From Chlorogloeopsis fritschii PCC 6912 (GTDB lineage: Bacteria; Cyanobacteriota; Cyanobacteriia; Cyanobacteriales; Nostocaceae), in NCBI RefSeq assembly GCF_000317285.1, contig NZ_AJLN01000045.1, positions 62,001 through 126,000 on the forward strand: 64,000 nt of DNA, written 5' to 3'. Under the pieces are notes generated by a model that did no database searches, had not been told where the DNA came from, and was given only the letters and a program-made list of their open reading frames with translations. The position numbers and the translations under genes are program-made. Positions within the stretch are counted from its first letter, which is position 1, and each line of letters starts with the position of its first letter. Shown here one piece after another: positions 18,762-28,356 of this stretch.

Positions 18762-19706
18762 ATGAAAATTATTTATCTTATCCATACTCATAAGGATTTA
18801 GAACAAATTTACAGACTTGTCAAAATTATTAAAAGTTCAAGTCCAGAATCTTACATAATAGTTATTCATAACTTCAAATATAGTATTTTAGACGTAGAGT
18901 TCCTAGAGAGTCTACCTAAAGTTAAAATATTAAAAAGTAGTGAAAGAAAATTAGGCTCTTTTTCTCTAGTTCAAGAATATTTAGATGTCCTTGATTGGGT
19001 ATTTAGCCAAAATATTGAATTCGATTGGCTTATTAACCTAACAGGTCAAGACTATCCTACTCAACCACTTCCCCAGATAGAAAAATTCTTGGCTGAAACT
19101 GAGTTTGATGGCTTTTTAGAGTACTTTGATGCGCTTTCTGATTTTGAACAAAATACTTGGAAGCGTGGAGAAGGTTTTGATCGCTATCTTTATAGCTATT
19201 GGTGGTTTTATGGATATTTACAACGTTGGCAAAGAGCATTCCTTAAGCTTCCACGAGAAATCATTAATAGTATTCAGCCTTTTATAAGAATTAAGACTCA
19301 ATATAGCTTGATGGTGGGAATTCGCAGTACTAACTTGCCATTTAATGATTCTTTTTTATGTTATGCTGGCTCGTACTTTCATACTCTTTCCCAAAACTGT
19401 ATTCAATATTTATATGAGTTTGCTCAAAAAAACCCAGATTTAGTTAATTACTACAAAAAAACTTATTTACCCGATGAATCCTTTATTCAGGCTATTTTAG
19501 TTAATAGTAAATTATTCAATTTATGCAATGATAATAAGCGTTATATGGATTATAGAAAGGGTCTGCCATACGACGGTTGTCGGAAGTTGAGTTCCGAAGA
19601 CTATCCAATTTTGTGCAAAGATGATATTCATTTCGCTAGAAAATTCGATATCAAGTATGATAGTAAAATTTTAGATATGTTAGATGCGAGAATACTAAAT
19701 ACCTAA
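18762..19706 (+). CDS. Core-2/I-branching-type beta-1,6-GlcNAc transferase family (GT14-like)
   Basis: 314 residues. MKIIYLIHTHKDLEQIYRLV, then DWLINLTGQDYPTQPLPQIEKFL and the C-terminal PDESFIQAIL are characteristic of the bacterial branch of GT14 (DUF266/Branch) proteins. The conserved LTGQDYPT segment lies in the donor region and PDE is the acceptor/catalytic Glu region. It probably adds a branch sugar to the EPS repeat unit. Monocistronic, with AT-rich gaps on both sides. Very low G+C, which fits acquired EPS genes. Confidence 0.8.
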   Translation: MKIIYLIHTHKDLEQIYRLVKIIKSSSPESYIIVIHNFKYSILDVEFLESLPKVKILKSSERKLGSFSLVQEYLDVLDWVFSQNIEFDWLINLTGQDYPTQPLPQIEKFLAETEFDGFLEYFDALSDFEQNTWKRGEGFDRYLYSYWWFYGYLQRWQRAFLKLPREIINSIQPFIRIKTQYSLMVGIRSTNLPFNDSFLCYAGSYFHTLSQNCIQYLYEFAQKNPDLVNYYKKTYLPDESFIQAILVNSKLFNLCNDNKRYMDYRKGLPYDGCRKLSSEDYPILCKDDIHFARKFDIKYDSKILDMLDARILNT

Positions 19707-20051
19707 AGCTTCAAATTTCAACTTTATTAGAACTAATATTATGGTATTTACCTAACATTAGTTTATTTATAGATATACATAATTTCATAATTGTAATAGC
19801 ATTTGTCTAAGATTAGAAATAGTCTCAGAAAAATTATACTTTTGAAAATATATTTTTTATCATTAATTCTTCATAAAATACAAGATATTACCGACGTAAA
19901 TCAAGAAAATTTATACAAATTGATACTGATTAAATAAATATTTTTGTCAAAGCACATTCAAATTGTTCAAATTTATTATTGAAACTAATGTTTTAAGTGA
20001 AGGCTGAACGTGTATCTTTAACTATAAGTAGGATATTACCGAATGTAAAAG
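19707..20051. other. Gene-free AT-rich gap upstream of the polymerase gene
   Basis: About 345 bp, extremely A+T rich. No supported coding frame or strong hairpin seen. Confidence 0.4.
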
Positions 20052-21347
20052 ATGAGGCCAGAGTCCATAATTACTGCGGATGCAGCCAAGAAGTTACCTG
20101 CTCAAAGTTTCTACATCAAAGTTGAAAGCCTTGCATTTTGGTTTTGGTTTATTAATGCAATTGAGCCTTCTCTAACTTTCTTATTTTTTCAAAGTAACCC
20201 AGCTTTAGGAACGTTAGTTAGTTGCCTACCTGCTACAGGTTTTGCTTTATTTTTGCTATCAAGTATCTTCGTCAGTAAACGACTTAAACGTCTAGAGATA
20301 TTGCAACCCATGGCTAGCAAAATGCTACTTGCACTAATAATTTGGGCAGGTATCACACTATTGTGGACAAGTGCAAGTCCTCTTTTTTCTGCTTTCGGGT
20401 ATTGGGCTAGCTTGGCAATCAATATTTTTGTAGTGTTGCTACTGCTATACATAGGTGATGTAGAAAGAGTGGCACCTAGTTCTCTACGAGGCTATGTTTG
20501 GGGAGGTTTGGTATTTGCTTTAATTGCCCTGCTCTTAAGTCCTATGACTTCTGACGGTCGTTTGGGTAATGAAGAATTTTTCCACCCCAATAATATTGGC
20601 AACAACATGGCTATTATTAGTCTGTGTGCTATTCATTTAGCTTTGCAATCTAAAGAAAGGATAGCAGAGCGTCAGCGCTATATTCTCATCATAGTAGTGT
20701 TACTTTTTACATTACTAAAAAGTCTAAGTAAAACTTCTATTGCCTGTTTTTTGCTGGCAGGCTTGGTATATGTAGGATGTAGTAAAATCAGTTTTCAGAA
20801 AAAAATAAATATACTATTACTAACAAGTGGGGTAGTAGCTATTTCTGCTGGGAGACTAAGTAGTTATTTAGATCGATACCTGAATGAACAGCAAGGAGGA
20901 CAAGCTCTAACCACTGCAACAGGGAGAACCGCAATTTGGGAAATGACTTGGGATATGATTCGGGAAAATCCTATATGGGGTTATGGATTTCAATCATATC
21001 GAGATATTGCAGATCAGATCATCGATCTTCGATTGGTTCATCCCCATAATGAATTGTTGAATATATGGGTTAATTTGGGATTTATAGGCTTACTGCTGGG
21101 TGTATTAACTTATATCAGCTATTTTTGGTTAGTTAAAAAAGCACTGAAAGCGCATTTACCACAAGCGCCTTTGGGATTAGCTTTGTTTGTCTATTCTGTA
21201 GTGCGGGGATTAACTGAAGCTAGTATTCCAGATCCGATAGTATATCGTACAGCTTTGATGATGCTGATGATCGGGTGGCTATCTCAAGTTAATCAACTTA
21301 CCTTCAAGCCCAGGAAAAGTAATGCAATTTTTAGGCCACGGAGATAG
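20052..21347 (+). CDS. O-antigen ligase/Wzy-like EPS polymerase
   Basis: 431 residues with 10-12 predicted membrane helices. The long periplasmic loop carries TATGRTAIWEMTWDMIRENPIWGYGFQSY followed by LVHPHNELLNIWVNLG, the Wzy_C/O-antigen ligase signature (GRxxxW...NPxxGxG...HNxxL). It joins repeat units outside the membrane. The next gene starts 2 bp downstream, and a GT4 follows with a 4-bp overlap, so all three are one operon. Confidence 0.88.
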   Translation: MRPESIITADAAKKLPAQSFYIKVESLAFWFWFINAIEPSLTFLFFQSNPALGTLVSCLPATGFALFLLSSIFVSKRLKRLEILQPMASKMLLALIIWAGITLLWTSASPLFSAFGYWASLAINIFVVLLLLYIGDVERVAPSSLRGYVWGGLVFALIALLLSPMTSDGRLGNEEFFHPNNIGNNMAIISLCAIHLALQSKERIAERQRYILIIVVLLFTLLKSLSKTSIACFLLAGLVYVGCSKISFQKKINILLLTSGVVAISAGRLSSYLDRYLNEQQGGQALTTATGRTAIWEMTWDMIRENPIWGYGFQSYRDIADQIIDLRLVHPHNELLNIWVNLGFIGLLLGVLTYISYFWLVKKALKAHLPQAPLGLALFVYSVVRGLTEASIPDPIVYRTALMMLMIGWLSQVNQLTFKPRKSNAIFRPRR

Positions 21348-21349
21348 CA

Positions 21350-22663
21350 ATGTCTAATTTATGGCGCTACACTAGCTTAACGGTGGCAACAATCTTGCTA
21401 ATCATGTTATTTCATTGGCAAGGATTGCTGAAAATTTTTCCAACTGAACAATCATTTGGTGCAAAGCTCAATCCTGCGACTTTACCTGCAGTACCCACTA
21501 GTCTTTTTAATTTGAATATAATCAACTTGGATTATGGTGCAGCTTGGCCGACTATTCCTTTTAAAGGTTGGCGTAATGCTTATTCAGATTGGGATCTTTT
21601 AGAGCCAAAGCAAGGTAAGTGGAATTTTGAAAGATTGGATCGGGATGTTGCCTTAGCACAACAGCATGGTGTGGAGATGCTGTTCATTCTCAAATATGTC
21701 CCAACCTGGGCGTCAGTACGTCCAAACGAAACTGGATGTTGCACGCCAGATGCACAAAAGGGCAACACTGCCGTGCCTAAAAATATTGAAGACTGGCGCA
21801 ATTATGTACGCACGATCGCCATGCGCTACAAAGGACGAGTTCGCTATTACGAGCTTTGGAACGAGCCAAATGTCAAGCGATTTTATTCTGGAACTGTGAA
21901 GCAATTGGTGGCATTGAATCGAGCCGCTTACCAAGTACTTAAAGAGGTTGATCCAACAATTACAGTTATCTCCTCTGCAATGTCAGCACCAGAAAGCAAT
22001 GCCCTGAGATATTTTGAAGACTACCTGGCTCTGGGTGGGGGTAGGTATGCGGATATGATTGCTTTTCACTTTTATGTTGCACCCAAGCCACCAGAGGCAA
22101 TGTTGCCAATAATTCAGCGAGTACAGGGGTTGTTAGCAAAGTATAAACAAGACCATAAACAACTTTGGAATACGGAAACTGGATGGAAGACGATAAATCG
22201 AGATAAAAACATTGATGATGAGGAATGGGCAGGAAAAGCACTTTCTCTTGGAGATGCTTCTGCTTATATTGCTCGCTCTTACATTCTTTCCTGGGCAAGG
22301 GGGATAGAAAGGCTTTATTGGTATGCTTGGGGACACCGAAGCATGGGATTAACTGAGTATGACATTAAAACGCCCAAGCCTGTGGCTACTGCCTACACCG
22401 AGGTAAGGAATTGGCTACTGGGGTCAAAAATCACAAGTTGCGAACCAGATCGAAACAAGACGTGGGTTTGTCAGTTAAAGCGCGATCGCGGCAATTTAGC
22501 TTGGATCGTCTGGAATCCGGAAAGAAGACAACTGTTCAACGTACCTCAAAAGTGGAATGTGCGCCAAATCAGAGATTTGTCAGGTAAAAAACACACTTAT
22601 ATACGAAAAAGCCGGATAGTAATTAACCCATCACCTCAATTATTAGAAGGATTAACCTCGTGA
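21350..22663 (+). CDS. Exported clan GH-A glycosidase (GH39-like)
   Basis: 437 residues with an N-terminal signal-anchor (about residues 8-28). The barrel has WDLLEPKQGKWNFERLDRDV and ELWNEPNVKRFY (acid/base Glu near 172). LWNTETGWKT carries the probable nucleophile (Glu near 277). These features fit GH39/xylanase-like enzymes, which act on xylosyl or glycosyl links. Located directly after the polymerase in the same operon. By analogy with alginate-type EPS systems it may trim or release the polymer in the periplasm. Substrate not determined. Confidence 0.78.
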   Translation: MSNLWRYTSLTVATILLIMLFHWQGLLKIFPTEQSFGAKLNPATLPAVPTSLFNLNIINLDYGAAWPTIPFKGWRNAYSDWDLLEPKQGKWNFERLDRDVALAQQHGVEMLFILKYVPTWASVRPNETGCCTPDAQKGNTAVPKNIEDWRNYVRTIAMRYKGRVRYYELWNEPNVKRFYSGTVKQLVALNRAAYQVLKEVDPTITVISSAMSAPESNALRYFEDYLALGGGRYADMIAFHFYVAPKPPEAMLPIIQRVQGLLAKYKQDHKQLWNTETGWKTINRDKNIDDEEWAGKALSLGDASAYIARSYILSWARGIERLYWYAWGHRSMGLTEYDIKTPKPVATAYTEVRNWLLGSKITSCEPDRNKTWVCQLKRDRGNLAWIVWNPERRQLFNVPQKWNVRQIRDLSGKKHTYIRKSRIVINPSPQLLEGLTS

Positions 22664-23874
22664 GAGTTCTTTTACTACATAACCGCTATCAGTACGCCGG
22701 CGGCGAAGATTCAGTAGTACAAGCAGAAAAAGCTTTATTGGAGTCAAAAGGGCATCAGGTTGTATTAATTGAAGTTAGCAATGATGACATAGTTGGAATT
22801 ACAGGTCAAATTCGGGCTGCTTTGAGCGCAATTTATTCACTCCCATCTAAATCCCGCATCAGCGAGGCGATCGCTCACTTTTGTCCTGATGTAGTACACG
22901 TTCACAACTTTTTCCCACTACTCTCTCCATCCGTATACGATGCCTGTAACACTGCTAAGGTGCCAGTCTTGCAAACATTACATAACTATAGACTAGGTTG
23001 TCCCAATGCAATGCTATTTCGGAACAGCACAGCTTGTGAAGATTGCTTGGGCAAAAGGATACCGTGGCCTGGTATTGTACACGCTTGCTATCGCGGTTCG
23101 CACGTTCAAAGTGCTGTCGTTGCTGCTATGCTAGCTGTTCACTGGCAGCGCGGTACTTGGCACAAATCAGTTGATGCTTACATTGCTCTGACAGCTTTTC
23201 AAAAAGAAAAGATGGTTCAAGCTGGGCTGCCTAGAGAAAAAATCCACATTAAGCCTAATTACATCATTGACCCAAAACCATTAAATCTCACTAGAGCAGA
23301 CGGTGAATATGCACTCTTCGTAGGGCGAATCTCACCAGAAAAAGGCATAGCAACTCTGATCGATGCATATGTGCAAAACAATTTGCGTATTCCACTGAAA
23401 ATTGCTGGCACAGGGCCACAACTTGAGAGCTTATCCGCAAGTATTCAAGCGATTGGGCTTGAGGATACAATCCAATTTCTGGGTCAGCAAGATAAGTCAG
23501 CAGTACTGCAACTGATGCTGAATGCAAAATTTCTCATTTTTCCTTCAATTTGGTACGAAACATTTGGTTTAACCATGGTGGAAGCCTTTGCTTGTGGCCT
23601 GCCAGTATTAGCTTCAAGCTGGGGTAGTATGGCAGAAATTGTTGAGGATGGAATTACTGGTCTGCATTTCCAACCTGGCAATTCAACAGATTTAGCAAAT
23701 AAAATCAGATGGGCATACGAGCATCCTGAACAAATGATTAGTATGGGTCAAAATGCTCGCCGTAATTACGAAAATCACTATACTCCTGAGGAAAATTACC
23801 AAAAATTGATGGCAATTTACCAAGTGGCACTCACTAAAAAAACTGCTATTGCCTCTCACTTATCCTCTGGGTGA
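22660..23874 (+). CDS. GT4-family glycosyltransferase
   Basis: 404 residues. The GTG start overlaps the preceding stop (GTGA). MRVLLLHNRYQYAGGEDSVV is a classic GT4 N-terminus. ALFVGRISPEKGIATLIDAY, LGQQDKSAVLQLML and WYETFGLTMVEAFACGLPVLAS (the E-X7-E region) complete the fold. A CEDCLGK...C region resembles the Cys cluster of some EPS transferases. The 3' end overlaps the convergent WecG/TagA gene by 29 bp. Confidence 0.9.
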   Translation: MRVLLLHNRYQYAGGEDSVVQAEKALLESKGHQVVLIEVSNDDIVGITGQIRAALSAIYSLPSKSRISEAIAHFCPDVVHVHNFFPLLSPSVYDACNTAKVPVLQTLHNYRLGCPNAMLFRNSTACEDCLGKRIPWPGIVHACYRGSHVQSAVVAAMLAVHWQRGTWHKSVDAYIALTAFQKEKMVQAGLPREKIHIKPNYIIDPKPLNLTRADGEYALFVGRISPEKGIATLIDAYVQNNLRIPLKIAGTGPQLESLSASIQAIGLEDTIQFLGQQDKSAVLQLMLNAKFLIFPSIWYETFGLTMVEAFACGLPVLASSWGSMAEIVEDGITGLHFQPGNSTDLANKIRWAYEHPEQMISMGQNARRNYENHYTPEENYQKLMAIYQVALTKKTAIASHLSSG

Positions 23875-24643
23875 GCAGTTGTTTGACTGCTAGATAGATA
23901 AACATTCCATTCGTATTCCAATAACGTTTCCAGAGCCGTTGTGGCTCTTGAATTAATCGATAAAGCCATTCTAATCCTGATTTTTGAATCCATAAAGGTG
24001 CTCTTTTGTGGATTTCTGCAAACATTGGGAAAGCTCCGCCCACACCAATCATAACTGCCTGAATTTTGCCTTTATGTTGAGCCATCCAATACTCTTGTTT
24101 GGGACACCCTAGTGCAACAAGTACCAAACCTGCTTGACTTTGATTAATTTTTTGAATTAAAGCATCATCTTCTTGTTGAGTCAATGGACGAAACGGCAAG
24201 GGTTCCATCCCTGCAATCTTGAGATGAGGAAATTGAACTTCTATCCTCTTTCTCATTTGTTCAAGAACTCTTCTTTCACTTCCCACAAAATAGATACTAA
24301 CATCATGTTCTGGAGCTAGCCGACATAATTCTACTAATATGTCAGGGCCAGCAACACGATTTTGATTTTTTACCCCCAATAATTTCAACATCCAAACTAA
24401 AGGCATACCGTCAGGAGTAACAATGTCTGCATTTTCGAGAACACAGGCAAAATCTGGCTCTCTGTATGCCTCGATTAACATATGAACATTTGCTACACAT
24501 ACAACTTTACTCTCAGATTTTTTTGCCCACTGCAACATTGTTGCTATTTGAGCATCAAACTTTAATGCAGTTACAGGAGAGTTAATTAGTTTCTGCGTAG
24601 GTAGAGATTTTTGTTGTGTATAGAAATAGCGTTTTGCCATCAT
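23846..24643 (-). CDS. WecG/TagA/CpsF-type glycosyltransferase (GT26)
   Basis: 265 residues. VVCVANVHMLIEAYREPDF, ADIVTPDGMPLVWMLKLLG, RVAGPDIL and VALGCPKQEYWMAQH are the standard GT26 motifs; the Asp of TPDGMP is the likely base. It usually adds the second sugar (N-acetylmannosaminuronic acid or similar) to a lipid-linked primer. On the minus strand, with its 3' end overlapping the GT4 gene by 29 bp. No priming transferase is seen in the window. Confidence 0.9.
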   Translation of the reverse strand: MMAKRYFYTQQKSLPTQKLINSPVTALKFDAQIATMLQWAKKSESKVVCVANVHMLIEAYREPDFACVLENADIVTPDGMPLVWMLKLLGVKNQNRVAGPDILVELCRLAPEHDVSIYFVGSERRVLEQMRKRIEVQFPHLKIAGMEPLPFRPLTQQEDDALIQKINQSQAGLVLVALGCPKQEYWMAQHKGKIQAVMIGVGGAFPMFAEIHKRAPLWIQKSGLEWLYRLIQEPQRLWKRYWNTNGMFIYLAVKQLLTQRISERQ

Positions 24644-24837
24644 GTAAGTTGGGAGCGACGCTGCTGATGGAATAAATTTTTGACAAAGCCATTGTTAAAA
24701 GTACCACTTTATTGACTGATTTTTACATCAAAGTTGTGGGTTAATTTTATTTTTTATCTCTCTATCTATAAACAGATTGAATAACTGTACATTTTTACTT
24801 ATATATACTGATACATCTACAGGTATGCTTATATATG

Positions 24838-24875
24838 TTATGACTAACTTTTTTGTTATAACTAACTTTTTTATT
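24838..24875. repeat. Short tandem repeat upstream of the BY-kinase gene
   Basis: TATGACTAACTTTTTTGT is immediately followed by TATAACTAACTTTTTTAT, two 18-bp units in the 340-bp gap between the divergent GT26 and BY-kinase genes. The rest of the gap shows no gene. A regulatory role is possible. Confidence 0.45.
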
Positions 24876-24984
24876 CAGCTTTGCGTTCAGTGGTTGGCAC
24901 CTTTTACAAGCTTATGTATTATAAAGCTACGGTAGCTAATTCAAAGAAAAATCACCAAGGGCAGTACTTCAGGAGTTAAAACTC

Positions 24985-27201
24985 ATGCAATCCAATAAAC
25001 AAGAAGAATACATAGATCTTCGGCAGTACTGGTTGATTCTAAAAAGACGTTGGCTACCAGCATCAGCTGTTTTCGGATTTGTATTGTTACTAACAGCCTT
25101 AGTGACTTTTCTGCAAAAGCCTGTTTATCAAGCGCAAGGAAAGCTTTTATTGAAGAGAACGGGTAGCACCTCTACTGTAACGGGTTTAGGGAAAGAGTTA
25201 GGACAATTAGATTCTTTAGTAGATTCCCCAGAAAGCAATTATCCAGTCAACACACAGGCAGAAATTATAAATTCTGTAGCCTTTGCTCAAAGAACGATTA
25301 ACGAACTCGATTTAAAAAATGAACAGGGCGAACCACTGAAAATTAAAGAGTTTCAGCAACGGCTTGAAGTCAAAAATATCAAGGGAACAGATACTTTACT
25401 AATTTCATACAAAAGTACCGTACCAGAACAAGCACAGGCAGTAGTCAACAAACTCATGGATTCTTATCTAAGAAACAATATGATGGCTACTCGAACCGAA
25501 GCTATAGCTGCAAGAAATTTTATCGAAAGTCAGTTACCCAAGAGTAAGATTAGCGTTCAAAAAGCGGAAGCACAGTTGCGTGAGTTTAAAGAACGCAATA
25601 ACATTTTAGATTTGGAGAATGAAGCAAAAGCTGCAGTTACACTTGTTACAGATTTAGAAAATCAAATAGCTCAAGCCCAAATTAATTTGGCAAATGCGAA
25701 TATGCGTTCAGCCGCGCTTCAAAGAGAGATTGGCATCAACGTCGAACAAGCTAAAGTTATTAATGCTTTGAGCCAGTCTGCTGGGGTACAAAAAGCACTT
25801 GCAGACTACCAAGAGGTAGAAAGCAAATTAGCAAATGAGCGCAGCCGATATCAAGAAAATACTCCTGTGATTGCCGATCTAAAGCTCAAGCAAGCATCGC
25901 TCAGAGAAGTATTAGAAAAACGGGTACAACAAGTTTTTAAAGGGCAACAACCTTTACTCGATCAAAACTTGCAGATAGGAGAGTTGCAACAAAAACTTAC
26001 CGAAGATTATGTCAAAACAGAAGTAGAGCGTATTGTTTTCAACAATCAGTTGAGTGCTTTATCTAAAGTATATTCCAACTATAAACAAAGAGCTGGGATT
26101 ATACCCCAATTGCAACAAAAACAGCGAGAGTTAGAACGAGAAGTAGATGCAGCTCAATCTACTTATGCCACTCTGTTGAAAAAATTAGAAGAAGTACGGA
26201 TTGCAGAAAATCAAAATGTTGGCAATGCTCAAATTGTAGATGTCGGTCGAGTTGCAGAAGAACCTGTTGCTCCAAAGAAACTCTTAAACTTTGCACTCGG
26301 AGGAGTTGCAGGAATCATACTTGCTGTATTCATTGCACTGGCTAGAGATGCTGTAGATACATCAATCAAAACTTTACGCGAGGCAAAGGAAGTATTGGGA
26401 TACACAGTATTGGGTGTTATTCCTAACTTTGACAAAATTGACAAACTTAACTCTCGGAATGAAAATCCCGAACAAACTCTACCCAAGATTCCTGTTAAAT
26501 GTACCCCTCGTTCCATGATTAGCGAAATCTATGGAATGATATATGCCAACTTAAAATTTCTTGGTTCAGATCAAGAATTGAGGGTAATTACAATCACAAG
26601 TGCTGTTCCTAAAGAGGGTAAGTCTACGGTTTCTGCCAACTTGGCTTTAGCGATCGCCCAACTAGGGTTCAAAGTCTTGCTGGTGGATGCAGATATGCGT
26701 AGTCCTTCACAACACCAGTTCTGGGAGCTTGGAAATAATAAAGGATTGAGCAATCTCATTGTTGAGCAGATAGATTTGGAAACAGTGGTAACAAAGGTAG
26801 AGCAGAATCTATACGTTCTTACCTCTGGGGTATTACCTCCGAATCCGTTAGCAATTCTCAACTCCAGACGCATGGCTTCCCTAGTCGAAGTCTTCTCAAG
26901 CAGCTATGATTTCGTCCTCATTGATACTCCTCCACTCAGCGCTGCTGCTGATGCAAGGATTATTGGTGCTATGACTGATGGCATCGTGATGATAGTTCAA
27001 CCTCAGTTATTAGATACTGGAAGCGCTATTTCTGCTAAAGAACTTTTAGAGCAGTCTAGTCAAAATGTCTTAGGGATGGTAGTTAATGGTGTATGTCCTG
27101 AAAATGAACCGGACAGCTATTTCTACGTCAAAGAATACAATACTGAGAAAGATTTGGTAACTTCGGATATTAATGCAAAGGATAGAGCTAAAGTCAGTTA
27201 A
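24985..27201 (+). CDS. Wzc-like polysaccharide copolymerase and BY-family tyrosine autokinase
   Basis: 738 residues. The Wzz domain is at about residues 8-110, with a first membrane helix near 30-50. A long coiled coil covers about 180-440 (many E/Q/K heptads). A second helix is at about 433-455. The cytoplasmic kinase has Walker A SAVPKEGKSTVSANLA (Lys near 546), A' LLVDADMRSP and Walker B FVLIDTPPL. The tail has SYFYVKEYN, a small Tyr cluster for autophosphorylation. It controls chain length and export in Wzx/Wzy systems. The partner phosphatase Wzb and outer-membrane Wza are not nearby. Confidence 0.92.
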   Translation: MQSNKQEEYIDLRQYWLILKRRWLPASAVFGFVLLLTALVTFLQKPVYQAQGKLLLKRTGSTSTVTGLGKELGQLDSLVDSPESNYPVNTQAEIINSVAFAQRTINELDLKNEQGEPLKIKEFQQRLEVKNIKGTDTLLISYKSTVPEQAQAVVNKLMDSYLRNNMMATRTEAIAARNFIESQLPKSKISVQKAEAQLREFKERNNILDLENEAKAAVTLVTDLENQIAQAQINLANANMRSAALQREIGINVEQAKVINALSQSAGVQKALADYQEVESKLANERSRYQENTPVIADLKLKQASLREVLEKRVQQVFKGQQPLLDQNLQIGELQQKLTEDYVKTEVERIVFNNQLSALSKVYSNYKQRAGIIPQLQQKQRELEREVDAAQSTYATLLKKLEEVRIAENQNVGNAQIVDVGRVAEEPVAPKKLLNFALGGVAGIILAVFIALARDAVDTSIKTLREAKEVLGYTVLGVIPNFDKIDKLNSRNENPEQTLPKIPVKCTPRSMISEIYGMIYANLKFLGSDQELRVITITSAVPKEGKSTVSANLALAIAQLGFKVLLVDADMRSPSQHQFWELGNNKGLSNLIVEQIDLETVVTKVEQNLYVLTSGVLPPNPLAILNSRRMASLVEVFSSSYDFVLIDTPPLSAAADARIIGAMTDGIVMIVQPQLLDTGSAISAKELLEQSSQNVLGMVVNGVCPENEPDSYFYVKEYNTEKDLVTSDINAKDRAKVS

Positions 27202-27227
27202 AAGTTGACAGCAATATTCAAACCAGT

Positions 27228-27680
27228 TCAAAGAAGTTCATCGCCACTGCTGATATTTTCAGGATGAGATTGATGGTTGCGACACATTAAGCGAAATTCA
27301 CCCAAATCAGCAGTGAAACCCCAACGCTCATAGAATGGTATCATCTCTGGTAGACAGTAAAGAGCAAACTGCTCCACAGAGCATAATTGAGGATGATTGA
27401 CAACTATATCCATTAACCTAGCACCAAGTCCCATCTTTCTGTGGGTAGGCTTAACAATCACATCATAAATAGTTGCCCTGTAGACAAAATCTGTGAGAAC
27501 ACGGGTAAAAGCAATCAAGCGATCGCCCTCATCAATCAACCCAATGATAATATCTGATGCTGCTAGCATCTTTATGACTTTCTCACGGGTACGTTTGTGA
27601 CTCCAAAATTCGTTTTTATACAAATCCAGCAAATCTGAAATTTGATTTTCAGTCAAATCTTCAATAACTCGATACGTCAT
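27228..27680 (-). CDS. GNAT-family acetyltransferase
   Basis: 150 residues. The GNAT core is intact: IGLIDEGDRLIAFTRVLTDF, then the acetyl-CoA loop VKPTHRKMGLGARLMDIVV (R/Q-x-x-G-x-G/A pattern), then LYCLPEMIPFYERWGF. The acceptor is unknown. Convergent with the kinase gene. Confidence 0.88.
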   Translation of the reverse strand: MTYRVIEDLTENQISDLLDLYKNEFWSHKRTREKVIKMLAASDIIIGLIDEGDRLIAFTRVLTDFVYRATIYDVIVKPTHRKMGLGARLMDIVVNHPQLCSVEQFALYCLPEMIPFYERWGFTADLGEFRLMCRNHQSHPENISSGDELL

Positions 27681-27793
27681 TATCTAAGCTATCTTTATGG
27701 TTATAACTACCCTTTAGATTCTAAAGGAATTGCATAGCAATCTGTAGAATAAAGGAAAAAGGTATTTACTTAGAGCCATAAAAGCGAAAAGCA

Positions 27794-28356
27794 ATGGTAC
27801 AGATACCACCAAAAGCTTTAACATTAGAAGAATTTCTGAAGCTGCCAGAAACCGAACCAGCAAGCGAGTATATTGACGGTGAAGTTATTCAAAAACCAAT
27901 GCCACAGGGAGAACACAGCACTATTCAGGGCGAACTTATTATTGCGATTAATGCCGTTGTGAAATCCAAAAAAATCGCGCGTGCTTTTCCTGAACTGCAG
28001 TGTACTTTTGGTGGTAAGTCAATTGTACCAGATGTAGCAGTGTTTACCTGGCACAGAATACCTCGTAAAGGAAATGGTGCTGTAGCCAATGTATTTGCAA
28101 TTGCTCCTGATTGGACAATTGAAATTTTGTCTCCTGAGCAAGTGCAACAAAGGTAATCAAAAACATTCTACATTGCTTGAGATTTGAAACCCAAATGGGA
28201 TGGTTGATCGATCCAGAGGAGCAAACTGTATTTGTATACATACGCGCTCGGCAACCTATAGCGTTGGATGAGGCAGAAGTTATCCTTCCTGTACCAGAAT
28301 TTGCAAGTGAGTTAAAACTGTCGGTAGGAGAATTATTTGGATGGTTGTTAGAGTAA
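27794..28356 (+). pseudogene. Uma2-family (DUF820) gene broken by a frameshift
   Basis: The first frame gives 120 residues with the Uma2 start (LTLEEFLKLPETEPASEYIDGEV) and the PD-(D/E)XK-like core, and stops at VQQR. Read one base back from about position 28149, the frame continues VIKNILHCLRFETQMGWLID and ends GELFGWLLE at 28356. That is the normal C-terminal half. The full length would be about 187 residues. A one-base loss in the CAACAAAGG run explains it. A sequencing error is the alternative. Confidence 0.85.
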
